Part shown: positions 6,496 to 11,149 of the stretch, one piece after another
Layout: the number at the start of each line of letters is the position of its first letter
Position numbering within the stretch: the stretch's first letter is position 1
Assembly: GCA_965603015.1 (NCBI GenBank)
Contig: CBFDBJ010000100.1
Coordinates: 1-11,149 of the forward strand
Source of the DNA: JAUWTJ01 sp965603015
GTDB taxonomy: Bacteria > Pseudomonadota > Alphaproteobacteria > M2410
DNA: 11,149 nt
Reading direction: 5' to 3'
Translations under genes and position numbers: made by a program
Notes under the pieces: model-generated
What the model was told of the DNA's origin: nothing
The model's database searches: none
Seen by the model: the letters and a program-made list of their open reading frames with translations, nothing else

Positions 6496-6558
6496 TTAAC
6501 GGAACCCGAGAGAGATAAAGTAGCCGATGGTCGGCATTTTTATGGTTCCCTGTGTCAT
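6496..6558 (-). CDS. candidate 20-residue leader peptide or small protein upstream of the ABC exporter
   Basis: The frame encodes MTQGTIKMPTIGYFISLGFR and ends in TAA. Its ATG is preceded by GAGGA (6570-6566) with 7-base spacing, a better ribosome-binding site than that of the exporter itself. A promoter match lies at 6624-6652 and a stem starts 3 bases after the stop. I recognise no family. It has mixed hydrophobic and basic character and is too short for a membrane span plus domain. It could be a regulatory leader peptide, an independent small protein, or chance. Support is the start context and position only. Confidence 0.4.
   Translation of the reverse strand: MTQGTIKMPTIGYFISLGFR
6523..6541 (+). 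terminator. possible intrinsic terminator on the plus strand
   Basis: GCCGA-TGG-TCGGC followed by ATTTTT is a 5-bp stem with a 3-base loop and a T-run. It lies antisense inside the 20-codon frame. It could end a short plus-strand transcript beginning somewhere after about 6400 and holding the inverted repeats at 6431-6444 and 6451-6492. The stem is short and no good plus-strand promoter was found (TATAAG at 6396-6401 lacks a -35 partner), so a small RNA is not established. Confidence 0.3.
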
Positions 6559-6582
6559 CCGTTTGTCCTCAGTGATTTATGA

Positions 6583-6609
6583 TCGCAGATATTTTTCTCG
6601 CCTCTGCGA
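6583..6609. repeat. inverted repeat between promoter match and 20-codon frame
   Basis: TCGCAGA (6583-6589) and TCTGCGA (6603-6609) are perfect 7-bp arms around a 13-base AT-rich loop. It would form a hairpin in the leader of a minus-strand transcript starting near 6617, or serve as an operator just downstream of that start. Confidence 0.4.
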
Positions 6610-6620
6610 CCGATATGCGA

Positions 6621-6652
6621 AGGTGTATACTTGATTCAGGAACACCTGCAAA
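6621..6652 (-). promoter_or_regulatory. candidate promoter overlapped by an AGGTGT/ACACCT inverted repeat
   Basis: On the minus strand TTTGCA (6652-6647) and TATACA (6629-6624) are 17 bp apart, each matching 4 of 6 consensus bases. AGGTGT (6621-6626) and ACACCT (6642-6647) form an inverted repeat whose arms touch both promoter elements, and another AGGTGT lies at 6705-6710. This would drive the 20-codon frame and perhaps the exporter. The rest of the gene-free stretch, 6660-6781, shows nothing I can support, not even a clear terminator for the acidic-linker gene. Confidence 0.3.
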
Positions 6653-6781
6653 GTGGAAATGTCCCGAACGAATAATTCCATCCCCACTCTGATAAAAATG
6701 TCACAGGTGTCAGAATGCTGATTGAGGCACGATTTGGGTTCTTATCCGCATGAGGAGCACTTATGTCCGGACTTGTTGACC

Positions 6782-7540
6782 TTACTCCGCATCGTCCTCG
6801 CGGGATCTCTCGGCGACGATGTTCTCGGCGGCCTCATTGGATTCCACGCGTTCTATTTCATCTATAAAGCACCGGCTGTCTTCAGTAATAATAGTATCGC
6901 GGGAATGGGAACAGGTCCAGGAGCTGTAGGACTTGATTGCAATCTGATGCGACCATTTAAGGTCGAAACAGCGGTTCCATAATGTGACGAGGTAAATACG
7001 GCGCGGGCTGGTCGAGACAGTCAGATGTTTGTCGTCGATGACATGAAACGTATCAATGCCGGGCACATAGATACATTCGCGATGACGCCCCTCGCTGGCA
7101 GTCTCTTCCCCGTCATCCTCTGCAGTCTCCTCTTCAACGGTGTCCCCGGGGGCGGCTTCCGGGACGCTCTCGCCCTCTGTCTCATTGTCGCCGGGGCGGG
7201 GGCCACCATCGTCATCGTAATCTTCGCCGCCTTCGCGATCTTCATATGAATCTTCGTTTAGGTCAGCTGTATCGTCGATTTCGTCATCGGTACTCCTGTC
7301 ACCATCGTCATCGGAAATCGTCTCGCGGTCCATTTCATCGTCGTAAACTTCGGGATCTTGAGGTTCTTCGGCCGAGGCGTAATCCTCGTCAGCTTGATCG
7401 GCCATGGCGGTCGAAACGGTCGATGTCGGCGTGAGAAGATAAATGAACGTGAATCCGATCAGAAGCGCGAGCAAAAGGAGGCCGGGCCGCATGAGCTTTT
7501 CAACAGGATTTTGTCCTTTACGGCGGTATCTCGGGTTCAT
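6782..7540 (-). CDS. membrane-anchored protein with long acidic linker and C-terminal DUF6491-like domain
   Basis: A 252-residue protein. Residues 1-18 are basic, residues 19-36 form one membrane segment (GLLLLALLIGFTFIYLLT), residues 49-151 are a highly acidic low-complexity linker (47 Asp/Glu, 4 Arg and no Lys in 103), and about residues 154-235 form a compact domain with four cysteines (C156, C191, C210, C224). The domain pattern, CIYVPGIDTFHVIDD, then a strand pair with RC, a further TC and a final RC, resembles DUF6491, a small periplasmic domain of unknown function. This match is by memory and by cysteine spacing. With a basic N-terminus the domain should lie in the periplasm, held away from the membrane by the linker. 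The ATG at 7540 is chosen because AAGGA lies 9 bases upstream and a promoter match at 7648-7675 fits. It is divergent from threonine ammonia-lyase. Confidence 0.78.
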   Translation of the reverse strand: MNPRYRRKGQNPVEKLMRPGLLLLALLIGFTFIYLLTPTSTVSTAMADQADEDYASAEEPQDPEVYDDEMDRETISDDDGDRSTDDEIDDTADLNEDSYEDREGGEDYDDDGGPRPGDNETEGESVPEAAPGDTVEEETAEDDGEETASEGRHRECIYVPGIDTFHVIDDKHLTVSTSPRRIYLVTLWNRCFDLKWSHQIAIKSYSSWTCSHSRDTIITEDSRCFIDEIERVESNEAAENIVAERSREDDAE

Positions 7541-7647
7541 TGTTACGTTCCTTCTGACGTCCACCTCATTGGAGTGGATTTTCCGCAGGAATTGGTATAT
7601 CCGCGCACTATTCTGCTCGGGCTCGACGCACTCTTTCGCCGGAACGC

Positions 7648-7675
7648 AGTATAGGACCATTTGGCGCGATTTCAA
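7648..7675 (-). promoter_or_regulatory. candidate sigma-70 promoter for the acidic-linker protein
   Basis: On the minus strand TTGAAA (7675-7670) and TATACT (7653-7648) each match 5 of 6 consensus bases, with a 16-bp spacer. Transcription would begin near 7641, giving a leader of about 100 nt. No equally good promoter was found for the divergent threonine ammonia-lyase gene in 7541-7715. Confidence 0.5.
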
Positions 7676-7715
7676 AAATGGAATTGGCTGCCGCAGAGAT
7701 ACGGGGGTTTGGCCC

Positions 7716-8954
7716 ATGGCTGTGACATATGAAGACGTGAAGGCCGCTGCAGCGGTTATCAAGGGCAAGGTCGTGCGAACCCCTTTTCTCTATTCAAAGA
7801 CCCTGTCATCGATTGCCGGTGCGGAGGTCTTTCTGAAATTCGAGAATCTGCAATTTACAGCTGCTTTCAAGGAAAGAGGTGCACTGAACAAGCTTGCGAG
7901 CCTGACTGATGCGGAAAAGGCAAGCGGCGTGATTGCCATGTCTGCCGGAAATCATGCGCAAGCTGTTGCTTATCACGCCGGTAATATGGGTATCCGCTCG
8001 ACCATTGTTATGCCGACAAATACACCCTTCGTGAAAGTGGAAGCGACCAAACGCCTTGGAGCTGATGTCGTGCTTGAAGGCGAGACACTGGTCGAGGCTC
8101 AGGCAACCGCCGAGCGGTTGGCTAAGGAAAACGGGTCTATCTTTGTCTATCCTTATAACGATGACCAGGTCATCGCAGGCCAGGGGACGGTCGCTATTGA
8201 AATGTTGGAGGACTATCCGGATCTTGATGTCCTGGTTGTCCCGGTTGGCGGCGGCGGCCTGATTGCCGGAATGGCGACAGCGGCCAGAGCTATCAAGCCG
8301 GAGATAAGAATTATCGGCGTTGAACCGGAGCTCTATCCCTCGATGACCGCAGCGTTGGACGGCAAGGCGGCCGAGTGTATCGGATCGACTATCGCCGAAG
8401 GGATTGCTGTCAAGAATGTCGGGCCGCGAACACTGGAGATTGTGAAGGAGCTTGTTGAGGACGTCGTGACGGTTAGCGAGGCGCGGATGGAGCAAGCCAT
8501 TTATCTCATGCTGATTGTCGAAAAATCACTGGTCGAAGGTGCGGGGGCGGCTGGTCTGGCTGCACTGCTTGCTCTTCCCGAAAAGTTTCGTGGCCAAAAA
8601 GTCGGTCTTGTTCTGAGTGGTGGTAATATTGACCCGCGGCTTCTCACGTCGGTCATTATGCGGGAACTGATGCGTGATGGACGTATTTTCCGTCTTCAGA
8701 TTGAAGTACCGGATATCCCGGGACAGCTGGCTGTGGTGACCCGTGTTATCGGTGATGCCGGGGGGAGTATCATCGAGGTTGCCCATCAAAGGTTGCAGCT
8801 TGATATATCGGCCAAGAATACGACCCTCGAGGTTATGGTGGAAACGCGTGATCGCAGCCATATTGAGGAGGTCAGGGACGCGCTGACCGGTGCCGGATTT
8901 GGTTTCACGATGATGAGTGATTTCAGTGGCAGGGCTACAGGTATCAGATCTTGA
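7716..8954 (+). CDS. ilvA: threonine ammonia-lyase (threonine dehydratase, medium form, one ACT domain)
   Basis: A 412-residue cytosolic PLP enzyme that deaminates threonine to 2-oxobutanoate, the first step towards isoleucine, or in threonine breakdown. Visible PLP-site features are Lys52 in AAFKERGA (Schiff base), SAGNH at 76-80, the glycine loop VGGGGL at 177-182 (phosphate binding) and SGGN at 301-304. Residues about 324-402 form a single ACT domain (FRLQIEVPDIPGQLAVVTRV...), as in the medium-length family, whereas the long E. coli IlvA has two ACT-like domains and TdcB has none. The ACT domain suggests allosteric control by amino acids, perhaps isoleucine or valine. The residue two before Lys52 is Ala, where Ser is usual. 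The ATG at 7716 follows GGGGG with 8-base spacing, and MAVTYEDVKAAA is a normal family start. A catabolic (tdcB-like) role cannot be excluded. Confidence 0.92.
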   Translation: MAVTYEDVKAAAAVIKGKVVRTPFLYSKTLSSIAGAEVFLKFENLQFTAAFKERGALNKLASLTDAEKASGVIAMSAGNHAQAVAYHAGNMGIRSTIVMPTNTPFVKVEATKRLGADVVLEGETLVEAQATAERLAKENGSIFVYPYNDDQVIAGQGTVAIEMLEDYPDLDVLVVPVGGGGLIAGMATAARAIKPEIRIIGVEPELYPSMTAALDGKAAECIGSTIAEGIAVKNVGPRTLEIVKELVEDVVTVSEARMEQAIYLMLIVEKSLVEGAGAAGLAALLALPEKFRGQKVGLVLSGGNIDPRLLTSVIMRELMRDGRIFRLQIEVPDIPGQLAVVTRVIGDAGGSIIEVAHQRLQLDISAKNTTLEVMVETRDRSHIEEVRDALTGAGFGFTMMSDFSGRATGIRS

Positions 8955-9003
8955 TAGTGTAAAGTTATCATAATCAGGAGAGTTGATCTCATTCTGAAGA
9001 TCT
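8945..9003. repeat. spaced inverted repeat after threonine ammonia-lyase
   Basis: CAGATCTT (8945-8952) overlaps the end of the gene and AAGATCTG (8996-9003) is its exact reverse complement, 43 bases apart. No T-run follows, so it is not a clear terminator. The rest of 8955-9200 holds no gene I can support, only the promoter match at 9059-9087. Confidence 0.2.
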
Positions 9004-9058
9004 GTATAAACCGTTGTCCCCGCCCGTCTTCGACCTGAAGCCCTTCTGCTGCGCCATA

Positions 9059-9087
9059 TTGAGGGCATAATTCTGGAAGATTATAAT
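9059..9087 (+). promoter_or_regulatory. candidate sigma-70 promoter for the calcium/sodium antiporter gene
   Basis: TTGAGG (9059-9064) and a perfect TATAAT (9082-9087) are separated by exactly 17 bp. Transcription would start near 9094, about 107 nt before the GTG start at 9201, so the antiporter is probably transcribed on its own. Confidence 0.5.
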
Positions 9088-9200
9088 CGGGATATTCGGG
9101 AAATACCTTGGAAAATAAATGTAAACTCCTTGGTGTTAGAGTTGTCCTGATTGGGCCGGGATATGTGGCTTGAGTGAGCCTCTGTTGGAGTGGGTGTTTC

Positions 9201-10175
9201 GTGGATCTTTTTAATATAGGCCTTGGCGTTGTTCTGCTGATTTTCGGTGGCAGCGCTATTGTGCGCGGGGCTGTAACGCTCGCCGGGCGCCTCGGACTAT
9301 CCACGCTTTTTCTTGGCCTTGTTGTCGTCGGGATGGGAACTTCCGCCCCCGAGCTGGCAGTTTCTGTCGATGCCGTCTTCGGCGGTCAAACCGGCATCGC
9401 GGTTGGCAATATCGTTGGCAGCAATATCACCAATGTTCTCCTGATCCTGGGCCTTGGCGCCGTTCTTTCGCCAATCGCTGCGGAAAAGAACGTTGTTCTG
9501 CGTGATGGTCTTATGGTTCTGATCGCAAGTGCGATGTTGACCATGCTTGGCAATATGGGTGGCAGCATCGAGCGCTCCATGGGTGTCTTCATGATCGGCG
9601 TGCTTGTGGTGTATTTGACCCTTGCCTATTTTTCGGAACGCGTTCGTCCCACGATGTCCGGCGACCGTGCCCTTGAAGCGGCAGAAAAGGCCCGGATGCA
9701 CATCCCGTCTATTATTCTTGATGTTATTGTCATCCTTGCGGGTTTTGTTGCGATCAAGTTTGGCGCGGATTTTCTCATTGAAGGCGCTGTGGCGACTGCC
9801 TATGCCTTGAATGTTGACGAGGAGGTGGTTGGTCTGACGCTGGTCGCCTTCGGGACCTCGCTGCCGGAGCTGGCTCTAATATTGATCGCGTCGCTGCGCC
9901 GTCATACTGAACTTGCCGTCGGCGCGATTGTCGGGTCGAACATCTTCAATATTCTCGCCGTGCTGGGTATCACATCAATTCTCAGACCTATCGAAATCGG
10001 CAACACGATTGCGAGTTTTGATTTGCCGTGGATGCTGGTCTCGACCCTCATCATGTCTTTCTTCCTGCTCACGAAATGTCGCCTCAGCCGCTTTGAAGGG
10101 GTGATCCTGATGATGGGTTATTTCGGCTATCTCTATCTGCGTCTGGCCCATCTGGGTGGCGGCTTTAACGGCTGA
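9201..10175 (+). CDS. calcium/sodium antiporter family protein (YrbG-like, CaCA superfamily)
   Basis: A 324-residue inner-membrane cation/proton or cation/sodium exchanger with about ten hydrophobic segments. The two inverted alpha repeats that define the superfamily are plain. Alpha-1 has GTSAPE (Glu51) followed by GNIVGSNITN, and alpha-2 has GTSLPE (Glu223) followed by GAIVGSNIFN. The two glutamates and the Asn residues line the ion site in known members. A polar stretch between repeats (about residues 145-168, with ERVRPTMSGDRALEAAEKAR) is the central cytoplasmic loop. The start is GTG at 9201, with GGAG at 9187-9190. An upstream in-frame GTG at 9174 would add nine residues with two Cys before the first helix. 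Length equals the usual 320-330. The ion (calcium, sodium or potassium) cannot be told from sequence. Confidence 0.9.
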   Translation: MDLFNIGLGVVLLIFGGSAIVRGAVTLAGRLGLSTLFLGLVVVGMGTSAPELAVSVDAVFGGQTGIAVGNIVGSNITNVLLILGLGAVLSPIAAEKNVVLRDGLMVLIASAMLTMLGNMGGSIERSMGVFMIGVLVVYLTLAYFSERVRPTMSGDRALEAAEKARMHIPSIILDVIVILAGFVAIKFGADFLIEGAVATAYALNVDEEVVGLTLVAFGTSLPELALILIASLRRHTELAVGAIVGSNIFNILAVLGITSILRPIEIGNTIASFDLPWMLVSTLIMSFFLLTKCRLSRFEGVILMMGYFGYLYLRLAHLGGGFNG

Positions 10176-10194
10176 TTCATAGATAAATCAATGC

Positions 10195-10218
10195 TGGCAT
10201 CGGTTTTGGCATTGGTTT
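10195..10218. repeat. 12-bp tandem duplication upstream of the transglycosylase
   Basis: TGGCATCGGTTT (10195-10206) is followed directly by TGGCATTGGTTT (10207-10218), differing at one base. The second copy supplies the -24 element and spacer of the sigma-54 promoter match. The first copy would have GG where GC is needed at -12, so it is not a functional duplicate. Confidence 0.6.
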
Positions 10219-10221
10219 TGC
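10207..10221 (+). promoter_or_regulatory. candidate sigma-54 (RpoN) promoter for the transglycosylase gene
   Basis: TGGCAT-TGGTT-TTGC matches the consensus TGGCAC-N5-TTGC with a single mismatch. The invariant GG (10208-10209) and GC (10220-10221) have the correct 12-bp spacing. Transcription would start near 10233, about 23 nt before the ATG at 10256. Sigma-54 promoters drive many flagellar genes in alphaproteobacteria. I could not identify an activator site upstream. Confidence 0.6.
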
Positions 10222-10225
10222 GAGG

Positions 10226-10252
10226 GTAAGGCACACAAGCAGAAAGCCTTAC
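10226..10252. repeat. inverted repeat straddling the predicted transcription start
   Basis: GTAAGGC (10226-10232) and GCCTTAC (10246-10252) are perfect 7-bp arms with a 13-bp spacer, ending 3 bases before the ATG. If transcription starts near 10233, the left arm is not in the RNA, so it would act as a DNA site. If it starts further upstream, the hairpin would cover the ribosome-binding region. Confidence 0.4.
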
Positions 10253-10255
10253 ACC

Positions 10256-11059
10256 ATGAGCCAAGCAATATCGCTTACCGCAACAACGCAAATCCATTCG
10301 CTTATTGCCTCGGCAGCGGCAAAAACCGGTGTTGATTTCGACTATTTGCTGGCCACGGCGCAGCGCGAAAGCGGTCTGGAAACTCAAGCAAAATCAAAGA
10401 CTTCCAGCGCATCTGGAATGTTTCAGTTTATCGATCAGACGTGGCTCTCGGTGGTTAAACAACACGGGGACGAACACGGCCTCGGCGACCTCTCACGCCA
10501 GATCAAGCGGTCCGAAACCGGCCGGTTCAATGTTGCCGACCCGGCAGTAAAAGAGGAAATTCTTGCCCTGCGGTTTGATCCGAAGGTTGCCAGTCTGATG
10601 GCGGGCGAGCTCACTCGTGACACTGCCAGTGCCCTGCAGCAGAAGCTTGGACGTGCCGTATCAAAGGGTGAGCTCTATATGGCCCACTTCCTTGGTGCCT
10701 CAGGCGCGGCGCGCTTTATTACGGCCGCAGAAGCCAATCCTGACGCCCGAGCTGCGGAGAGCTTTGGCCGCGAGGCATCGGCCAATCGGTCGGTTTTCTT
10801 TGAAAAAACCGGCAAGATGCGCAGTCTGAGTGAGGTCTATGACAGGCTGACCCATGCTCACGACGAAAGCAGTGGATCATCCGATGTGAAAAAGTCGCCG
10901 CGTGAGATTGTCCAGGCTCCGGCTGCACCGTCTGCCGCCTATACACGGCAAGCCATGCCGACTCATTTTTCAAGCTCCCTGGGCAGTCTGGCATCAAAGC
11001 TGACGCCCCAGGTTCTGATGATCCTGGCAAGCCTCGATCTGCCGTTTGGTGAGGATTAA
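10256..11059 (+). CDS. lytic transglycosylase, SLT domain (family 1-like), possibly linked to flagellum or surface assembly
   Basis: A 267-residue protein whose first 190 residues form a soluble-lytic-transglycosylase domain, which cleaves the MurNAc-GlcNAc bond of peptidoglycan. The catalytic Glu38 lies in LLATAQRESGLE. Other family motifs are SASGMFQFIDQTWL (51-64) and YMAHFLGASGAARFI (about 142-156). Residues 200-267 are polar with Pro/Ala/Ser and end in a short hydrophobic stretch (LTPQVLMILASLDLPF). There is no visible Sec signal peptide or lipobox, so export by another route, such as a flagellar secretion apparatus as for FlgJ-type enzymes, is possible (inference). The ATG at 10256 is the only plausible start before the domain and has a weak ribosome-binding site. 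The sigma-54-type promoter upstream and the probable PilZ gene downstream support a motility or surface context. Confidence 0.85.
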   Translation: MSQAISLTATTQIHSLIASAAAKTGVDFDYLLATAQRESGLETQAKSKTSSASGMFQFIDQTWLSVVKQHGDEHGLGDLSRQIKRSETGRFNVADPAVKEEILALRFDPKVASLMAGELTRDTASALQQKLGRAVSKGELYMAHFLGASGAARFITAAEANPDARAAESFGREASANRSVFFEKTGKMRSLSEVYDRLTHAHDESSGSSDVKKSPREIVQAPAAPSAAYTRQAMPTHFSSSLGSLASKLTPQVLMILASLDLPFGED

Positions 11060-11072
11060 CGAGCTGATGTCG

Positions 11073-11149
11073 TCATGCCGGATTATCGTCCTCGGTTAGT
11101 TTGCGCAGAAACTTTACGCCAATTTGTTTGCCCTTGGTCCACCGGATCT
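11073..11149 (-). CDS. C-terminal end of a probable PilZ-domain protein (partial, runs off right edge)
   Basis: On the minus strand an open frame enters from the edge and ends at TGA (11075-11073), encoding 24 residues including RWTKGKQIGVKFLRK and ending LTEDDNPA. The pattern RW, a short turn, then G-x-x-F/I-G-V-x-F resembles the last strands of a PilZ domain, the c-di-GMP receptor fold. The N-terminal RxxxR motif, which binds c-di-GMP, lies outside the window. The gene is convergent with the transglycosylase and the two stops are 13 bp apart, with no clear terminator between. The call rests on a short segment. Confidence 0.5.
   Translation of the reverse strand, partial: IRWTKGKQIGVKFLRKLTEDDNPA

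Noticed and set aside
6299..6699. Direct repeat CTGATAAAAAT at 6299-6309 and 6689-6699
   Set aside because: An 11-mer repeated once is expected by chance several times in 11 kb, and no matching flank or function is seen.
6722..6982. Plus-strand open frame of 86 codons opposite the C-terminal domain of the acidic-linker protein
   Set aside because: It is antisense to the cysteine-containing domain and has no recognisable family.
7541..7768. N-terminal extension of the acidic-linker protein, 76 residues
   Set aside because: It would cross the divergent threonine ammonia-lyase start and the minus-strand promoter match, and the ATG at 7540 has a good ribosome-binding site.

Overview
The window reads as chromosomal DNA of an alphaproteobacterium, probably of the Caulobacterales / Hyphomonadaceae / Parvularculaceae side. 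This is inferred from moderately GC-rich coding sequence, a TTGTCATCC...GGATGACAA palindrome of the kind I recall being scattered in alphaproteobacterial intergenic regions, a DUF6491-like protein, a medium-length threonine ammonia-lyase with one ACT domain, and a soluble-type lytic transglycosylase behind a sigma-54-type promoter. No species can be named from the sequence alone. I see no phage, insertion sequence, CRISPR array, rRNA or tRNA.

Layout, left to right. (1) Positions 1-198 hold a possible divergent gene start, a 16-bp palindrome and a candidate promoter. (2) 199-3490, plus strand: SppA-type signal-peptide peptidase (sppA), a MerC-domain four-helix membrane protein with a His-rich tail, and a nitrilase-superfamily hydrolase. 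(3) 3491-4362, minus strand: a small membrane-anchored acidic protein whose stop codon abuts the hydrolase stop, then a class I SAM-dependent methyltransferase. (4) 4461-6266, minus strand: a complete fused ABC exporter half-transporter (membrane domain plus ATPase). (5) 6267-6781: a gene-poor stretch of about 515 bp with several inverted repeats and a 20-codon reading frame with a good ribosome-binding site. It reads like a structured leader for the exporter gene. (6) 6782-7540, minus strand: a membrane-anchored protein with an about 100-residue highly acidic linker and a four-cysteine C-terminal domain. (7) 7716-8954, plus strand: threonine ammonia-lyase, divergent from the acidic protein. 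(8) 9201-10175, plus strand: a calcium/sodium antiporter-family protein. (9) 10256-11059, plus strand: a transglycosylase SLT protein with a sigma-54-type promoter just upstream. (10) 11073-11149, minus strand: the last 24 codons of a probable PilZ-domain protein, convergent with the transglycosylase.

Most genes are ordinary housekeeping or transport functions and do not form one pathway. The clearest functional grouping is at the right end, where a sigma-54 promoter, a transglycosylase without a visible Sec signal and a probable c-di-GMP-binding PilZ protein together suggest a surface or flagellar assembly context. The least explained region is 6431-6652, a candidate leader peptide followed three bases later by a long stem, upstream of the ABC exporter. 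I found no strong evidence of a wholly new multi-gene system.
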